Positions 41,089 through 49,997 of a stretch of DNA of 64,000 nt are shown piece after piece. Positions within the stretch are counted from its first letter, which is position 1; each line of letters opens with the position of its first letter. Source of the DNA: a bacterium (GTDB lineage Bacteria > Pseudomonadota > Gammaproteobacteria > Burkholderiales > Burkholderiaceae_C); contig JAVBXK010000040.1 of NCBI GenBank assembly GCA_030824555.1, positions 1 through 64,000 of the forward strand, given 5' to 3'. Position numbers and translations under genes: made by a program. The notes beneath the pieces were generated by a model, which was not told the DNA's origin, made no database searches, and saw nothing but the letters and a program-made list of their open reading frames with translations.

Positions 41089-42216
41089 TCAAGCGGCAGG
41101 TGTGGCCAGCAGGTTGATGCGCTTGAGCAACTGCTTTTCGCGCGCCACCGTTTGAACGATGGACTGGCGGTAGGCAGCGGTGTCCAGGTAAATCAGCGCC
41201 TGGTCGTAACGGGCCAGGGCCTGTTGGTGCCGTTCACTGAACATGGCTTTTTTGAACACATTGTGCAGTTGGCTGATGATGGGCTCGGGCGTGCCCGCGG
41301 GGGCAGACAAACCCCATGGCGAGGTGTGAATGGCGTTGGGGTATCCCAGTTCGCGCAGGGTGGGCACGTCGGGCCAGCGGTTGCTGCGTTGTGCGCTGAA
41401 GATGGCCAGCAGCCGCATCTTGCCTTGGTCCACCCAAGGGGCAAAGCCGGTGGAGTTGACACCTGCCATCAGTTGCCCGCTGGCAATGGCCAGCATCTGG
41501 TCTGCCGTGCCTTTGTAGGGCACGTGGGTGTACGTCACGCTGTGCTGTTGCAGCACGTCTTCCATGGCCAGGTGGGCCGTGGTGCCCACGCCGGTGGAGC
41601 CCAGCAGCAACCGGCCGGGGTTGGCCTGCGCCCAACTCACCATGTCTGCCAGCGTTTTCCAGGGGCTGTCGCTGGGCACCAGCACGCCAAAGGTCACGCC
41701 CGACACTTGCACGATGGGTTCAAGGTCGGTCACGGGGTCCCAGGGCACGTGCTGCATCAGGGCGTGGCGGTACACCGTCAGCGGCACCTGGCCGATGGTG
41801 TAGCCGTCGGGGGCGGCGGCTTTCAGTGCAGGGGCCACCAGCGTGCCCGCTGCGCCAGGTTTGTTGGCCACCACGATGCGCTGGCCCAGCAGCGGTTCGG
41901 CCTCTTCGCACAGCAGGCGCAGGGTCAAGTCGGTTGCGCCTCCCGCAGGCCAGGGCACGATCAGTTGCAGCGGACGATTGGGCCAGGGTGTTGCATTTTG
42001 GGACGATGCCCTGGCTGGCGTGGCACCGCCGGTCAACCCCCAGGCGGCCAGCCCCAAGCCGCTGCCCATCCAGCTGCGCCGCGTGATACCGGGTGCGATG
42101 GCAGGCCCGCTTCCCGTCGTGATGCAAGGGGTGGCGCAAGAGGGGATGCATGTTGTGGAATGGGGGGCAGCGGCCCCGTCTGGCGGGCTGTTCTGCGCTG
42201 TCGAAAAGTGTTGCAT
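41089..42216 (-). CDS. Bug-family (tripartite tricarboxylate transporter) solute-binding protein
   Basis: A 375-residue exported protein. A long N-region leads to a Tat-type signal (GITRRSWMGSGLGLAAWGL). The mature part has the Bug hallmarks WPNRPLQLIVPWPAGGATDL, VVANKPGAAGTLVAPAL and HVPYKGTADQMLAIASGQ, where ligand carboxylates are bound by main-chain loops. No TctA/TctB membrane genes are nearby, as is usual for the many orphan Bug proteins of Burkholderiales. Its ligand is unknown. It lies 45 bases upstream of the ABC ATPase in the same direction and may share its transcript. Confidence 0.85.
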   Translation of the reverse strand: MQHFSTAQNSPPDGAAAPHSTTCIPSCATPCITTGSGPAIAPGITRRSWMGSGLGLAAWGLTGGATPARASSQNATPWPNRPLQLIVPWPAGGATDLTLRLLCEEAEPLLGQRIVVANKPGAAGTLVAPALKAAAPDGYTIGQVPLTVYRHALMQHVPWDPVTDLEPIVQVSGVTFGVLVPSDSPWKTLADMVSWAQANPGRLLLGSTGVGTTAHLAMEDVLQQHSVTYTHVPYKGTADQMLAIASGQLMAGVNSTGFAPWVDQGKMRLLAIFSAQRSNRWPDVPTLRELGYPNAIHTSPWGLSAPAGTPEPIISQLHNVFKKAMFSERHQQALARYDQALIYLDTAAYRQSIVQTVAREKQLLKRINLLATPAA

Positions 42217-42276
42217 GGGGCAGTGGGTAGCAATAAGCAAGCCCGGTCAAAGTAGGCAAACAGGAGGGCAAACAAG

Positions 42277-42291
42277 TGGCATGTTTTTTGC
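42277..42291 (+). promoter_or_regulatory. sigma-54 promoter of the beta-propeller/ABC operon
   Basis: TGGCAT-GTTTT-TTGC matches the -24/-12 consensus with both GG and GC present at correct spacing, 85 bases upstream of the TTG start at 42376. A GGTGT-N11-ACACC site is not obvious upstream, where the sequence is the start of the divergent Bug gene. CGTGTGTGACACACC occurs downstream of the promoter at about 42314-42328. Confidence 0.75.
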
Positions 42292-42375
42292 GCACTGTTG
42301 CAATCAGTTGCGTCGTGTGTGACACACCGGCGCACGCGTTTTGCCCCCCCAAAAAACCCGACAGGAGACATCCCT

Positions 42376-43392
42376 TTGAACCCCACACACGCACGCAACC
42401 CATCGGCACGCGCCACCCGCCCCGTTTTGTCAACGCTGGCCCTGTGCCTTGGTCTGATGGCCGCTGTGGTGTGCGGTCAGGCCCAGGCAGCAGGCAGTGT
42501 TTACGTGTCCAGCGAGAAGGACAACAAAATTGTGGTGTTCGACACCGACGGCAAGCAGACCGCCACCATCGACGTGTGCAAGCGCCCCCGCCACCTGATG
42601 TTCAACGCCGACAAGTCGCTCATTTACGTGTGCTGTGGCGACAGCAACCAGCTGGGCACGGTAGACCGCGCCACCGGCAAGATGATCGACACCGTGCCAC
42701 TGGGTGAAAGCCCCGAACTGTTTGACCTGAGCCCCGATGGCAAGGTGGCTTACGTGTCCATTGAAGACGACAGCGTGCTGGCTGCCTACGACCTGGCCAC
42801 CAAAAAGCAACTGTTTGCGGTCAAAACGGGTGGCGAGCCCGAGGGCGTGCTGATCAGCCGCGACGGCAAGCTGGCCTACGTCACATCGGAAGAAGCCAAC
42901 GTGGTCCACGTGGTGGACTTGGCCACCAAAAAAATCATCAAGAACATCAAGGCGGGCAACCGGCCACGGCGCTTTGCGCTGTCTGCCGATGGCAGCGAAC
43001 TGTGGGTGACCAACGAGCTGAGCGGCAACATCAGCGTGGTGGACACCGCCAAACACACCGTCAAGGCCACGGTCGATTTCAAAATCAAGGGCATGCGCAA
43101 ATCCGACATCACCCCCGTGGGTGTGGTCATGACGAAAGACGGCAAAACCGCCTGGGTGACGCTGGGCAAGGCCAACCACGTGGCCGAGGTGGACGTGGCC
43201 ACGCGTGAAGTGCGGCGCACCGTGCTGGCTGGCAAGCGCGCCTGGGGCCTGGCGTTGAGCACCGACGAAAAAACCCTGTTCGTGACCAACGGCCTGTCTG
43301 ACGACATGACACTGGTCAGCACCGCTGACGGCAAGGCCCTGCGCACCGTGCCCACCGGCCGCGTGCCCCACACGCCACTGGTGGCACCGTGA
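42376..43392 (+). CDS. PQQ-dependent catabolism-associated beta-propeller protein
   Basis: A 338-residue periplasmic protein. The TTG start follows ACAGGAGACATCCC, very like the PqqU-like gene, and gives the leader LSTLALCLGLMAAVVCGQAQA. Seven YVTN-type repeats follow, each with a pattern like VYVSSEKDNKIVVFDTDG, LAYVTSEEANVVHVVDLATK or LWVTNELSGNISVVDTA. The family occurs only with PQQ alcohol dehydrogenase systems and is thought to act in cofactor handling or electron relay; the precise role is unknown. Two cysteine pairs (YVCCGD and DVC-K) lie near residues 70-95. Its stop overlaps the next GTG start. Confidence 0.88.
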   Translation: MNPTHARNPSARATRPVLSTLALCLGLMAAVVCGQAQAAGSVYVSSEKDNKIVVFDTDGKQTATIDVCKRPRHLMFNADKSLIYVCCGDSNQLGTVDRATGKMIDTVPLGESPELFDLSPDGKVAYVSIEDDSVLAAYDLATKKQLFAVKTGGEPEGVLISRDGKLAYVTSEEANVVHVVDLATKKIIKNIKAGNRPRRFALSADGSELWVTNELSGNISVVDTAKHTVKATVDFKIKGMRKSDITPVGVVMTKDGKTAWVTLGKANHVAEVDVATREVRRTVLAGKRAWGLALSTDEKTLFVTNGLSDDMTLVSTADGKALRTVPTGRVPHTPLVAP

Positions 43393-44636
43393 AGGCTGGG
43401 CTGCGGATGTGGCCGCACCTGCTGGTGGGCGCATGCGTGGCGCTGGGCGGGGCCGCTGCACTGGCGGCCACCCAGGCAGCCCCTGCCGCGCGCAAACCCG
43501 ATGTCGCCCCCGCTGCGGCCCCTGCCGGCACGCTGGTGCGGGTGGCCCTGGTGTCGCTGGCACAGGACGAGCGTTACACCCCTCGCCGCCTTGAACGCGC
43601 CTACCCCGGCCACCCGGCTGGGCGGCTGACACGCGCGGCTGAGCTGGCCGTGGCCGACACCGAGCTGGCGTTGGCATCTGACAACCTCAGCCTGCGTCTG
43701 CGGGACGTGTCGGTGCCGTCGGTGGCCGATTTGCCCGCCGTGCTGCAAAAACTCAAGGCCGACAAGGTGCTGCACTGGGTGCTGGACCTGCCCGAACCTC
43801 AGGTGGCGCAGGCCATGCAAGTGGCGGGCACCGAGGCCCTGGTGTTCAATGCCAGCGCTGCGGGCGATGCCTTGCGTGGCACGCAATGCGCGGCACACCT
43901 GTTTCACACCTACCCCAGCCAGGCCATGCAGGCCGACGCGCTGGCGCAATACCTGGCGGGCCGCAACTGGCGCAAGGCGCTGGTGTTGCAGGGCAGCACC
44001 GATGCCGACAAAGCCTTGGGCGACGCCTGGGCGCGGGCGGGCAAGCGCTACGGCATCAAATACACGGTCAAGCCCTTCAAGCTGTCGGGCGACCCGCGTG
44101 AGCGCGACCTGGGCAACCCCCGCCTGCTGACCAGCGACCGCGACCACGACGTGGTGGCCGTGCTCGATGCCGACGGTGAATTTGCCCGCACCGTGCCCTA
44201 TGCCACCCAGCAGCCGCGCCCGGTGGTGGGCAGCAACGGGCTGGTGGCACTGACCTGGCACCCGCAATGGGAGCGCAACGGTGGCCCGCAGGTGTCACGG
44301 CGGTTCCGCAAACTGGCCGAACGCCCCATGGTTGGCCAAGACTGGGCCACCTGGATGGCCGTGCGCAGCGTGGCTGCCGTGCTGCAGGCCCAGCCCGGTG
44401 CCAGCCTGGCCCAGCAAGCCCGTTTGCTGCGAAGCGGGCAGGTCACGGTGGACGGTGCCAAAGGCCCGGCCCTGAGCTTTCGCGCCTGGGACGGGCAGCT
44501 GCGCCAGCCGCTGTTCCTCAGCCACGTGGACGGGGTGGCGGGCACCGCCCCGCTGGACGGGGTGTTGCACCCCACCGAGGTACTGGACACACTGGGTGTC
44601 GATGAGCCCGAAACCACTTGCAAGCAACGCCCATGA
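43389..44636 (+). CDS. ABC transporter substrate-binding protein, PQQ alcohol dehydrogenase system
   Basis: A 415-residue periplasmic protein of type 1 (branched-chain amino-acid-binding) fold. It uses a GTG start overlapping the previous stop (GTGA). The signal peptide is LLVGACVALGGAAALAAT. Conserved family segments include VALVSLAQDERYTPRRLERAY, LFHTYPSQAMQADALAQYLA, RDHDVVAVLDADGEFARTVPY and RAWDGQLRQPLFLSH. It matches the binding-protein family found only beside quinoprotein alcohol dehydrogenases. Ligand unknown. It overlaps the permease gene by four bases. Confidence 0.87.
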   Translation: MKAGLRMWPHLLVGACVALGGAAALAATQAAPAARKPDVAPAAAPAGTLVRVALVSLAQDERYTPRRLERAYPGHPAGRLTRAAELAVADTELALASDNLSLRLRDVSVPSVADLPAVLQKLKADKVLHWVLDLPEPQVAQAMQVAGTEALVFNASAAGDALRGTQCAAHLFHTYPSQAMQADALAQYLAGRNWRKALVLQGSTDADKALGDAWARAGKRYGIKYTVKPFKLSGDPRERDLGNPRLLTSDRDHDVVAVLDADGEFARTVPYATQQPRPVVGSNGLVALTWHPQWERNGGPQVSRRFRKLAERPMVGQDWATWMAVRSVAAVLQAQPGASLAQQARLLRSGQVTVDGAKGPALSFRAWDGQLRQPLFLSHVDGVAGTAPLDGVLHPTEVLDTLGVDEPETTCKQRP

Positions 44637-45493
44637 GCCTGCCCACGCCTGAACTGCCCGCACCCGCCGCACCTTGGCCTGCGCCCACGTTTTTTCAGCA
44701 TCTTTTACGTGCTCTGCGCTCTGTTGTCGGGCGTGAGGTGATTCGGTTTTTGAAGCAACCGTCGCGCCTGGGCTCGGCGCTGGTGCGGCCGCTGCTGTGG
44801 CTGGTGGTGTTTTCTGCCGGGTTTCACAACGTGTTTGGCGTGGCCATCGTGGCACCGTACGAAACCTATGTGGAATACAACGTGTACATGTTGCCCGGCC
44901 TGCTGGGCATGGTGGCGCTGTTCAACGGGATGCAAAGCTCGCTGTCCATGGTGTTTGACCGCGAAATGGGCGTGATGCGCCTGCTGCTGACCGCGCCGCT
45001 GCCCCGTGGCTGGTTGCTGGCGTTCAAGCTGGTGGCGGGTGCCTGCCTGTCGGTGTTGCAGATGGTGGTGTTTCTGGTCATGGCCGCGCTGGTGGGCACC
45101 GAGGTGATGTGGCAAGCCGCCCCCGGCCTGTTGGCCAGCATGCTGCTGGCCGCCGTGATGCTGGCCGCGCTGGGGCTGATGCTGTCGGTGTACGTGCGCC
45201 AGCTGGAAAACTTTGCGGGCACCATGAACTTCGTCATCTTCCCCATGTTTTTCATCAGCCCGGCGCTGTACCCGCTGTGGAAGCTGGAAGAGTCGGGCGC
45301 GTGGTGGCTGTTCAAGCTGGCACAGGTCAACCCGTTCACCCACGCGGTTGAAATGCTGCGGTTTGCATCGGTGGGGCAGTTCAACCCGCTGGCCACTGGC
45401 GTGGTGGTGGGCTGCACCGTGGTGTTTTTCGTGCTGGCGCTGTGGGGCTACGACCCGCAGCGCGGCTGGATCAAGCAAAAAGGCGGGGCCTGA
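44633..45493 (+). CDS. ABC-2 type permease of the quinoprotein alcohol dehydrogenase system
   Basis: A 286-residue ABC-2 permease with six spans (RPLLWLVVFSAGFHNVFGVAI, MLPGLLGMVALFNGMQSS, FKLVAGACLSVLQMVVFLVM, GLLASMLLAAVMLAALGLML, FVIFPMFFISPALYPLW, VVVGCTVVFFVLALWGY). The cytoplasmic FDREMGVMRLLLTAPLPR loop contacts the ATPase. It belongs to the PedC-like export-type permease group. The matching ATPase is 3.6 kb away on the other strand. ATGA overlap with the previous gene indicates coupling. Confidence 0.88.
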   Translation: MSLPTPELPAPAAPWPAPTFFQHLLRALRSVVGREVIRFLKQPSRLGSALVRPLLWLVVFSAGFHNVFGVAIVAPYETYVEYNVYMLPGLLGMVALFNGMQSSLSMVFDREMGVMRLLLTAPLPRGWLLAFKLVAGACLSVLQMVVFLVMAALVGTEVMWQAAPGLLASMLLAAVMLAALGLMLSVYVRQLENFAGTMNFVIFPMFFISPALYPLWKLEESGAWWLFKLAQVNPFTHAVEMLRFASVGQFNPLATGVVVGCTVVFFVLALWGYDPQRGWIKQKGGA

Positions 45494-45589
45494 CCAGATA
45501 CCCATTGCCCGTTCCCGGTTACCTGCGACCCTTGGGCCTGACAGCGGCCTGGTTGAATGCCCACACACAACAACGAGACAGGAGACACG

Positions 45590-46420
45590 ATGACAACAGG
45601 TCAGCCCACGCAGCCGTTGCGGCGTCAGTTTGTGAAAGCCGCAGCCGGTGCGGGTTTGCTGCACTGGCTGCCTGCCAGCGCTCAGGCACCGCAGGCCGAC
45701 GAGCTGACCGGTGGCGACCCGTTGGGCTCCATGCAATGGCCCACATTGCGCAAGCAGTACCTGGGCGATGCGCCCATGCGCTTTTCGGACGCCGTGCAGG
45801 TGCGCGGCCCCGCGTTTGCCGACGACGCCATGAACGTGCCCTTGCTGATCAACGCCCGTGCGCTGGACAAGGTGGGTGGCGGTGTGGCCCGCATCCAGGT
45901 GGTGGTGGACCGCAACCCCGTGCGCGACGTGCTGACCTTCACCCCGCACAAGGCGCTGCCCATGCTGGCGTTTCGCATCCGCATGGAGCAGGCCTCGCCT
46001 GTGCGGGCCATGGTGCAAACGCGCGACGGCCAATGGCACGTGGGCAGCACGTGGGTCAAGGCCTCGGGCGGGGGCTGCACGGTGCCGGGCATCACCCGGG
46101 CAGACGGCTCGTGGGTGAAAAACCTGAACCAGGTGCAAACCAAATTTTTCTACAACCCGGTGGATGGCAGCAGACGCCTGCGCCTGCGCGTGATGCACCC
46201 CATGGACACCGGGCTGGTGGCGGGCATACCGGCCTTTCACATCGAAGAACTGCGCATGGTGGACGCGGTGGGCGAGGTGTGGTGGGCGCTGGCCCTGCAC
46301 GAGCCGGTGTCCGAAAACCCGCTCATCACGCTGGAGCTGCCCAGCCAGGGCGGGCAAGGGTTCAGGCTGCTGGGGCGCGACAACAACGGCAACCGAATTG
46401 ATGCTGAGGTGGTGGCATGA
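45590..46420 (+). CDS. quinoprotein dehydrogenase-associated SoxYZ-like carrier
   Basis: A 276-residue exported protein with a Tat-like leader (PLRRQFVKAAAGAGLLHWLPASA). It fuses a SoxY-like domain (residues about 50-165) to a SoxZ-like domain (170-276). In Sox systems the SoxY C-terminal GGCGG cysteine carries sulfur intermediates. Here the motif is ASGGGCTVPG with Cys163 at the junction, so a swinging covalent carrier is retained. The family accompanies quinoprotein dehydrogenases and is proposed to relay something between them and the two metallo-hydrolases; the cargo is unknown. ACAGGAGACACG sets the start. Confidence 0.87.
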   Translation: MTTGQPTQPLRRQFVKAAAGAGLLHWLPASAQAPQADELTGGDPLGSMQWPTLRKQYLGDAPMRFSDAVQVRGPAFADDAMNVPLLINARALDKVGGGVARIQVVVDRNPVRDVLTFTPHKALPMLAFRIRMEQASPVRAMVQTRDGQWHVGSTWVKASGGGCTVPGITRADGSWVKNLNQVQTKFFYNPVDGSRRLRLRVMHPMDTGLVAGIPAFHIEELRMVDAVGEVWWALALHEPVSENPLITLELPSQGGQGFRLLGRDNNGNRIDAEVVA

Positions 46421-47448
46421 GCCGCGCGGGCCAGGTACTGGCCGCATGCGGCGTGATGGTTGGCGTGGCTGTGGGCACAGCGGTGGCACCAGCTATCGCT
46501 CAAACCCCAGTACAGCCAGGCCAGGCCGTGCCCGTGACCACCGCCCATCCGGCCACGTTTGATTACGGTCTGGCACCGCGCGAGTTGGCGCCTGGGCATT
46601 GGGTGATCGAAGGCGCGGTGGACGACTTCGGGCGGCACAACGGCTGCAACATCATCAACACCGCGTTCATCCTGACGGCGGCGGGGCCGGTGGTCATCAA
46701 TACCGGGCCGTCGCGCCTGTATGGCGAGCAGCAGCGCCGGGCTGTGGTCCGCGTGGCGGCTGCAGCCACCGCCACCGCTGCCTCAGGCCGGGTGTTGAAC
46801 CTCAACCTCCACCCCGACTACTTTTTTGGCAACCAAGCCTGGGCCGGTTGGCCCACACTGGCGCTGGCTGGCAGCCGCGCGGGCATGCGTGCCGAGGGGG
46901 CCGCCTATGCCGACAACCTGTACCGCCTGTGTGGCGACTGGATGGCCGGCACCGAATCCACACCCGCACAGGCCGATGTGGCCGCCGGGCCGCTGACGGT
47001 AGGTCAGCACACGCTGGTGCTGCACCGCCTGCAAGGTCACACCGCTGACGACCTGGTGGTGCTGGACCCGGTTGCAAAAGTAGCCTACGTGGGTGGGCTG
47101 GTGTTCATGAACCGCGTGCCTACCACGCCGCATGCCAATTTCGACCGCTGGCTGGCCAGCCTGGACACGCTTGAAACGCTGCTGACCCAGGGCCACTACA
47201 AATGGGTGGTGCCCAGCCACGGGCCAGTGCACAGCGGTCTGGTGGGGCTGCAACAGACGCGTGACTGGCTGCGCTGGCTGACCGCCACCATGCAAACCAG
47301 CGCCTACAAAGGGCTGGACCTGAACGAGGTGTTGCACCACCCCGACGTACCGCCGCAGTTTGCCCACTGGGCGGCCATGCCCGCCGAGTTGCATCGCAGC
47401 CTCACGCAGTGGTACCCCACTTTCGAGGCCCGCGCGCTGGGCCGCTGA
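46417..47448 (+). CDS. quinoprotein relay system zinc metallo-hydrolase 1
   Basis: A 343-residue exported MBL-fold protein (leader GVMVGVAVGTAVAPAIA). The core begins APGHWVIEGAVDDFGRHNGCNIINTAF. The usual H-x-H-x-D-H is replaced by NLHPDYFFGNQ, so several first-shell metal ligands are missing or changed; later ligand segments LQGHTADDLVV and VPSHGPVHSG remain. This degenerate site is typical of the relay family as I recall it and suggests non-hydrolytic or altered chemistry. It overlaps the SoxYZ-like gene by four bases and is the last gene of the operon before a strong hairpin. Confidence 0.82.
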   Translation: MSRAGQVLAACGVMVGVAVGTAVAPAIAQTPVQPGQAVPVTTAHPATFDYGLAPRELAPGHWVIEGAVDDFGRHNGCNIINTAFILTAAGPVVINTGPSRLYGEQQRRAVVRVAAAATATAASGRVLNLNLHPDYFFGNQAWAGWPTLALAGSRAGMRAEGAAYADNLYRLCGDWMAGTESTPAQADVAAGPLTVGQHTLVLHRLQGHTADDLVVLDPVAKVAYVGGLVFMNRVPTTPHANFDRWLASLDTLETLLTQGHYKWVVPSHGPVHSGLVGLQQTRDWLRWLTATMQTSAYKGLDLNEVLHHPDVPPQFAHWAAMPAELHRSLTQWYPTFEARALGR

Positions 47449-47473
47449 GCAGCCGCGCTGTGGGCTGCTCAGC
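47444..47473 (+). terminator. hairpin closing the beta-propeller/ABC/relay operon
   Basis: GCTGAGCAGCC (47444-47454) pairs perfectly with GGCTGCTCAGC (47463-47473) over an 8-base loop, and it includes the stop codon. A T-tract is not present. It separates this operon from the independently promoted quinoprotein gene. Confidence 0.6.
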
Positions 47474-47485
47474 GCAGCCCGAACC

Positions 47486-47543
47486 GGTGTTGTGACAGGT
47501 GTGCAACGACAGGTGTTCAACGGTTGTCACAGTTTTGAACACT
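47486..47543 (+). promoter_or_regulatory. cluster of candidate activator sites upstream of the quinoprotein dehydrogenase
   Basis: GGTTGTCACAGTTTTGAACA followed by CT (47522-47543) is nearly identical to the 35577-35597 site. A second element, GGTGTTGTGACAGGTGTGCAAC in pieces GGTGTTGTGACA and GGTGTGCAAC, spans 47486-47507, and AGGTGTTCAA lies between them at 47511-47520. The two full sites are 36 bases apart. They lie 180-230 bases upstream of the -24 element, within enhancer range. Confidence 0.6.
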
Positions 47544-47718
47544 GTCACGCAGCCAGGCGATTTGGCCTTGACACCCCAGGTGTGCTGGCGGGTTCATATC
47601 CCGGCCTGGTTCAGGCCATGGGTGCAGGCCGTCTCCCTATGGCTCCGCAGGTCACACACAGCGTGCAGGGCCTGCCAGCGCACGGCTGACAGACCCTGCA
47701 ACGTGCGCTGAAACCGGT

Positions 47719-47733
47719 TGGCACAGAAGTTGC
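47719..47733 (+). promoter_or_regulatory. sigma-54 promoter of the quinoprotein alcohol dehydrogenase gene
   Basis: TGGCAC-AGAAG-TTGC is a perfect -24/-12 match, about 100 bases upstream of the GTG start at 47836. The whole 387-base gap 47449-47835 is therefore a dedicated regulatory region: hairpin, activator sites, promoter, leader. Confidence 0.85.
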
Positions 47734-47835
47734 CCTTTAGCCGGTGTGTACCGGTCAAACGAATCGACCGCTGCCACCCGATTCCCCGGTGCTGACCGGG
47801 ATCACACATCAACCCACGATACGAGGAGACGACAC

Positions 47836-49575
47836 GTGAAACTCTCTATGAAACGCAATTTGCTCAGCCTTCTGGTGATGATGGCCACCGCTCAAGTGGC
47901 CACACAGGCCGCCGCCCAGGTGACCGACGCCATGATCGCCAACGACGCGGCATCCAACGAAAACGTGTTGAGCTGGGGCATGGGCACGCAAGGCCAGCGC
48001 CACTCCACACTGAACGATGTCAACGCCAGCACCGTCAACCGCCTGGTGCCCGTGTGGTCCATGTCGTTCGGTGGCGAAAAGCAACGCGGCCAGGAATCGC
48101 AACCACTTGTGCACAACGGCAAGATGTTCGTCACGGCGTCTTACTCGCGCATCTTTGCGCTGGACAGCAAAACCGGCAAAAAGCTCTGGAAGTACGAGCA
48201 CCGCCTGCCCGAAGGCATCATGCCCTGCTGCGACGTGATCAACCGTGGTGCGGCGCTGTACGACAACCTGGTGATCTTCGGCACGCTGGATGCCCAACTG
48301 GTGGCGCTGGACCAGAACACCGGCAAAGTGGTGTGGCGTGAAAAGATTGACGACTACTCTGCCGGCTACAGCTACACCGCTGCCCCGTTGATCGCCGAAG
48401 GTCTGCTGCTGACCGGTGTGTCCGGCGGTGAGTTCGGTGTGGTGGGCCGCGTCGAAGCACGCGACCCCAAAACCGGCAAGATGGTCTGGAGCCGCCCCAT
48501 GGTCGAAGGCCACATGGGCTACAAGGACGGCAAGGAAAACGGCATCACCGGCACCACCAACGCCACCTGGCCAGGCGAAACCTGGAAAACCGGCGGCGCA
48601 GCCACCTGGCTGGGCGGCACCTACGATGCCAAGACCGGCCTGGCCTACTTCGGCACGGGCAACCCCGGCCCCTGGAACAGCCACGTGCGCAAGGGCGACA
48701 ACCTGTACTCCACCTCCACCGTCGCCATCGACGTGAAGACCGGCCAGATCAAGTGGCACTACCAGAACACGCCCAACGACGGCTGGGACTTTGACGGTGT
48801 GAACGAGTTCATCACCTTCGACATGGACGGCCAGCGTGTGGGTGCCAAGGCTGACCGCAACGGTTTCTTCTACATCAACGACGCGGCCACGGGCAAACTG
48901 TTGAACGCCTTCCCGTTTGTGAAGAAAGTGACCTGGGCCACCGGCATCGACCTGAAAACCGGCCGCCCCAACTTCGTGGCCGACAACCGCCCTGGCGACC
49001 CCACGGCAACCGGTGGCGACGGTGCCAAAGGCAAGTCGGTGTTTGCAGCACCTGGCTTCCTGGGTGGCAAGAACCAGATGCCCATGGCCTACAGCCCCAA
49101 AACCGGCCTGTTCTACGTGCCGACCAACGAATGGGGCATGGAGATCTGGAACGAACCCATCACCTACAAAAAGGGCGCTGCCTACCTGGGCGCGGGCTTC
49201 ACCATCAAGCCACTGTTTGACGACCACATCGGCTCGCTGCGCGCCATCGATCCCAAAACAGGCAAAGTGGCCTGGGAAGTCAAGAACGAGGCCCCACTGT
49301 GGGGTGGCGTGATGACCGCTGGCGACTTGGTGTTCTGGGGCACGCCCGAGGGCTACCTGAAAGCCGCTGACGCCAAGACCGGCAAGGTGGTGTGGCAGTT
49401 CCAGACCGGCTCCGGCGTGGTGGCACCTCCCATCACCTGGACCGAAGGCGGCAGCCAGTACATCAGCGTGGTGTCCGGCTGGGGCGGCGCCGTGCCACTG
49501 TGGGGTGGTGAAGTGGCCAAGAAGGTCAACTTCCTGGAGCAGGGCGGTTCCGTCTGGACCTTCAAACTCCTTTGA
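47836..49575 (+). CDS. PQQ-dependent (quinoprotein) alcohol dehydrogenase, ExaA/PedE/PedH type
   Basis: A 579-residue periplasmic eight-bladed propeller. A GTG start follows ACGAGGAGACGACAC (an ATG four codons later is the alternative); the signal peptide is [16 protein letters not shown]. The vicinal disulfide CC is at residues 131-132 ([12 protein letters not shown]). Tryptophan-docking repeats such as GKVVWREKI and GQIKWHYQ are present. The active site reads [13 protein letters not shown]: Asp318 is the catalytic base, and Asp320 occupies the extra position that is Ala in calcium-type MxaF (WDYAGVN) and Asp in lanthanide-type enzymes. No haem domain is fused. It oxidises primary alcohols and passes electrons to cytochromes. 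Confidence 0.92.
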   Translation: MKLSMKRNLLSLLVMMATAQVATQAAAQVTDAMIANDAASNENVLSWGMGTQGQRHSTLNDVNASTVNRLVPVWSMSFGGEKQRGQESQPLVHNGKMFVTASYSRIFALDSKTGKKLWKYEHRLPEGIMPCCDVINRGAALYDNLVIFGTLDAQLVALDQNTGKVVWREKIDDYSAGYSYTAAPLIAEGLLLTGVSGGEFGVVGRVEARDPKTGKMVWSRPMVEGHMGYKDGKENGITGTTNATWPGETWKTGGAATWLGGTYDAKTGLAYFGTGNPGPWNSHVRKGDNLYSTSTVAIDVKTGQIKWHYQNTPNDGWDFDGVNEFITFDMDGQRVGAKADRNGFFYINDAATGKLLNAFPFVKKVTWATGIDLKTGRPNFVADNRPGDPTATGGDGAKGKSVFAAPGFLGGKNQMPMAYSPKTGLFYVPTNEWGMEIWNEPITYKKGAAYLGAGFTIKPLFDDHIGSLRAIDPKTGKVAWEVKNEAPLWGGVMTAGDLVFWGTPEGYLKAADAKTGKVVWQFQTGSGVVAPPITWTEGGSQYISVVSGWGGAVPLWGGEVAKKVNFLEQGGSVWTFKLL

Positions 49576-49588
49576 TGCTTGAATGACC

Positions 49589-49627
49589 ATCGGCCCGGCC
49601 CCCAGCTGTCTGTCGGGCTGGGCCGAT
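49589..49627 (+). terminator. hairpin between the quinoprotein and cytochrome genes
   Basis: ATCGGCCCGGCCC (49589-49601) pairs with GGGCTGGGCCGAT (49615-49627) with one mismatch. It begins 14 bases after the quinoprotein stop. With no T-tract, it may be a partial terminator or an RNA-stability element that makes quinoprotein message more abundant than cytochrome message. Confidence 0.5.
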
Positions 49628-49646
49628 CTCCCCTGGAAAGTTGAAG

Positions 49647-49973
49647 ATGACTCCAAAACACATGCTGGTGGCCTTGGCGCTGATCGGTGGTCTGCCCTGG
49701 GCACACGCGCAGGACGGCAAGGAAATCAAGGAATTGCTGCAGGCCAGCGGGTGCATGTCATGCCACTCGGTTGACGAAAAAGTGGTGGGCCCTGCATTCA
49801 AATCGGTGGCAGCCAAGTACGCTGGCCAGGCCGACGCGGTGGACACCCTTTCGCAAAGCGTGCGCAACGGCTCGCGTGGCAAATGGGGCCGCACGCCCAT
49901 GCCCGCCCACAGCAGCCTGAGTGGCGATGACCTGAAAAAACTCACCACCTGGGTCATGGCCCAGAAACCCTGA
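49647..49973 (+). CDS. small monohaem cytochrome c (c551-like)
   Basis: A 108-residue periplasmic cytochrome with leader MLVALALIGGLPWAHA. The haem motif is CMSCH (near residue 36), and the distal Met is in GRTPMPAHSSLS. The fold and length match cytochromes c551/c550 that accept electrons from PQQ ethanol dehydrogenases. GGAAAG precedes the ATG by six bases; an in-frame TTG at 49641 overlaps that site. Likely electron acceptor of the adjacent quinoprotein. Confidence 0.9.
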   Translation: MTPKHMLVALALIGGLPWAHAQDGKEIKELLQASGCMSCHSVDEKVVGPAFKSVAAKYAGQADAVDTLSQSVRNGSRGKWGRTPMPAHSSLSGDDLKKLTTWVMAQKP

Positions 49974-49997
49974 TTTCAACTGAACACACCCCTACCC

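Noticed and set aside
47809-49704. A 631-codon minus-strand frame
   Set aside because: It lies antisense to the quinoprotein dehydrogenase, and no motif or start signal supports it.
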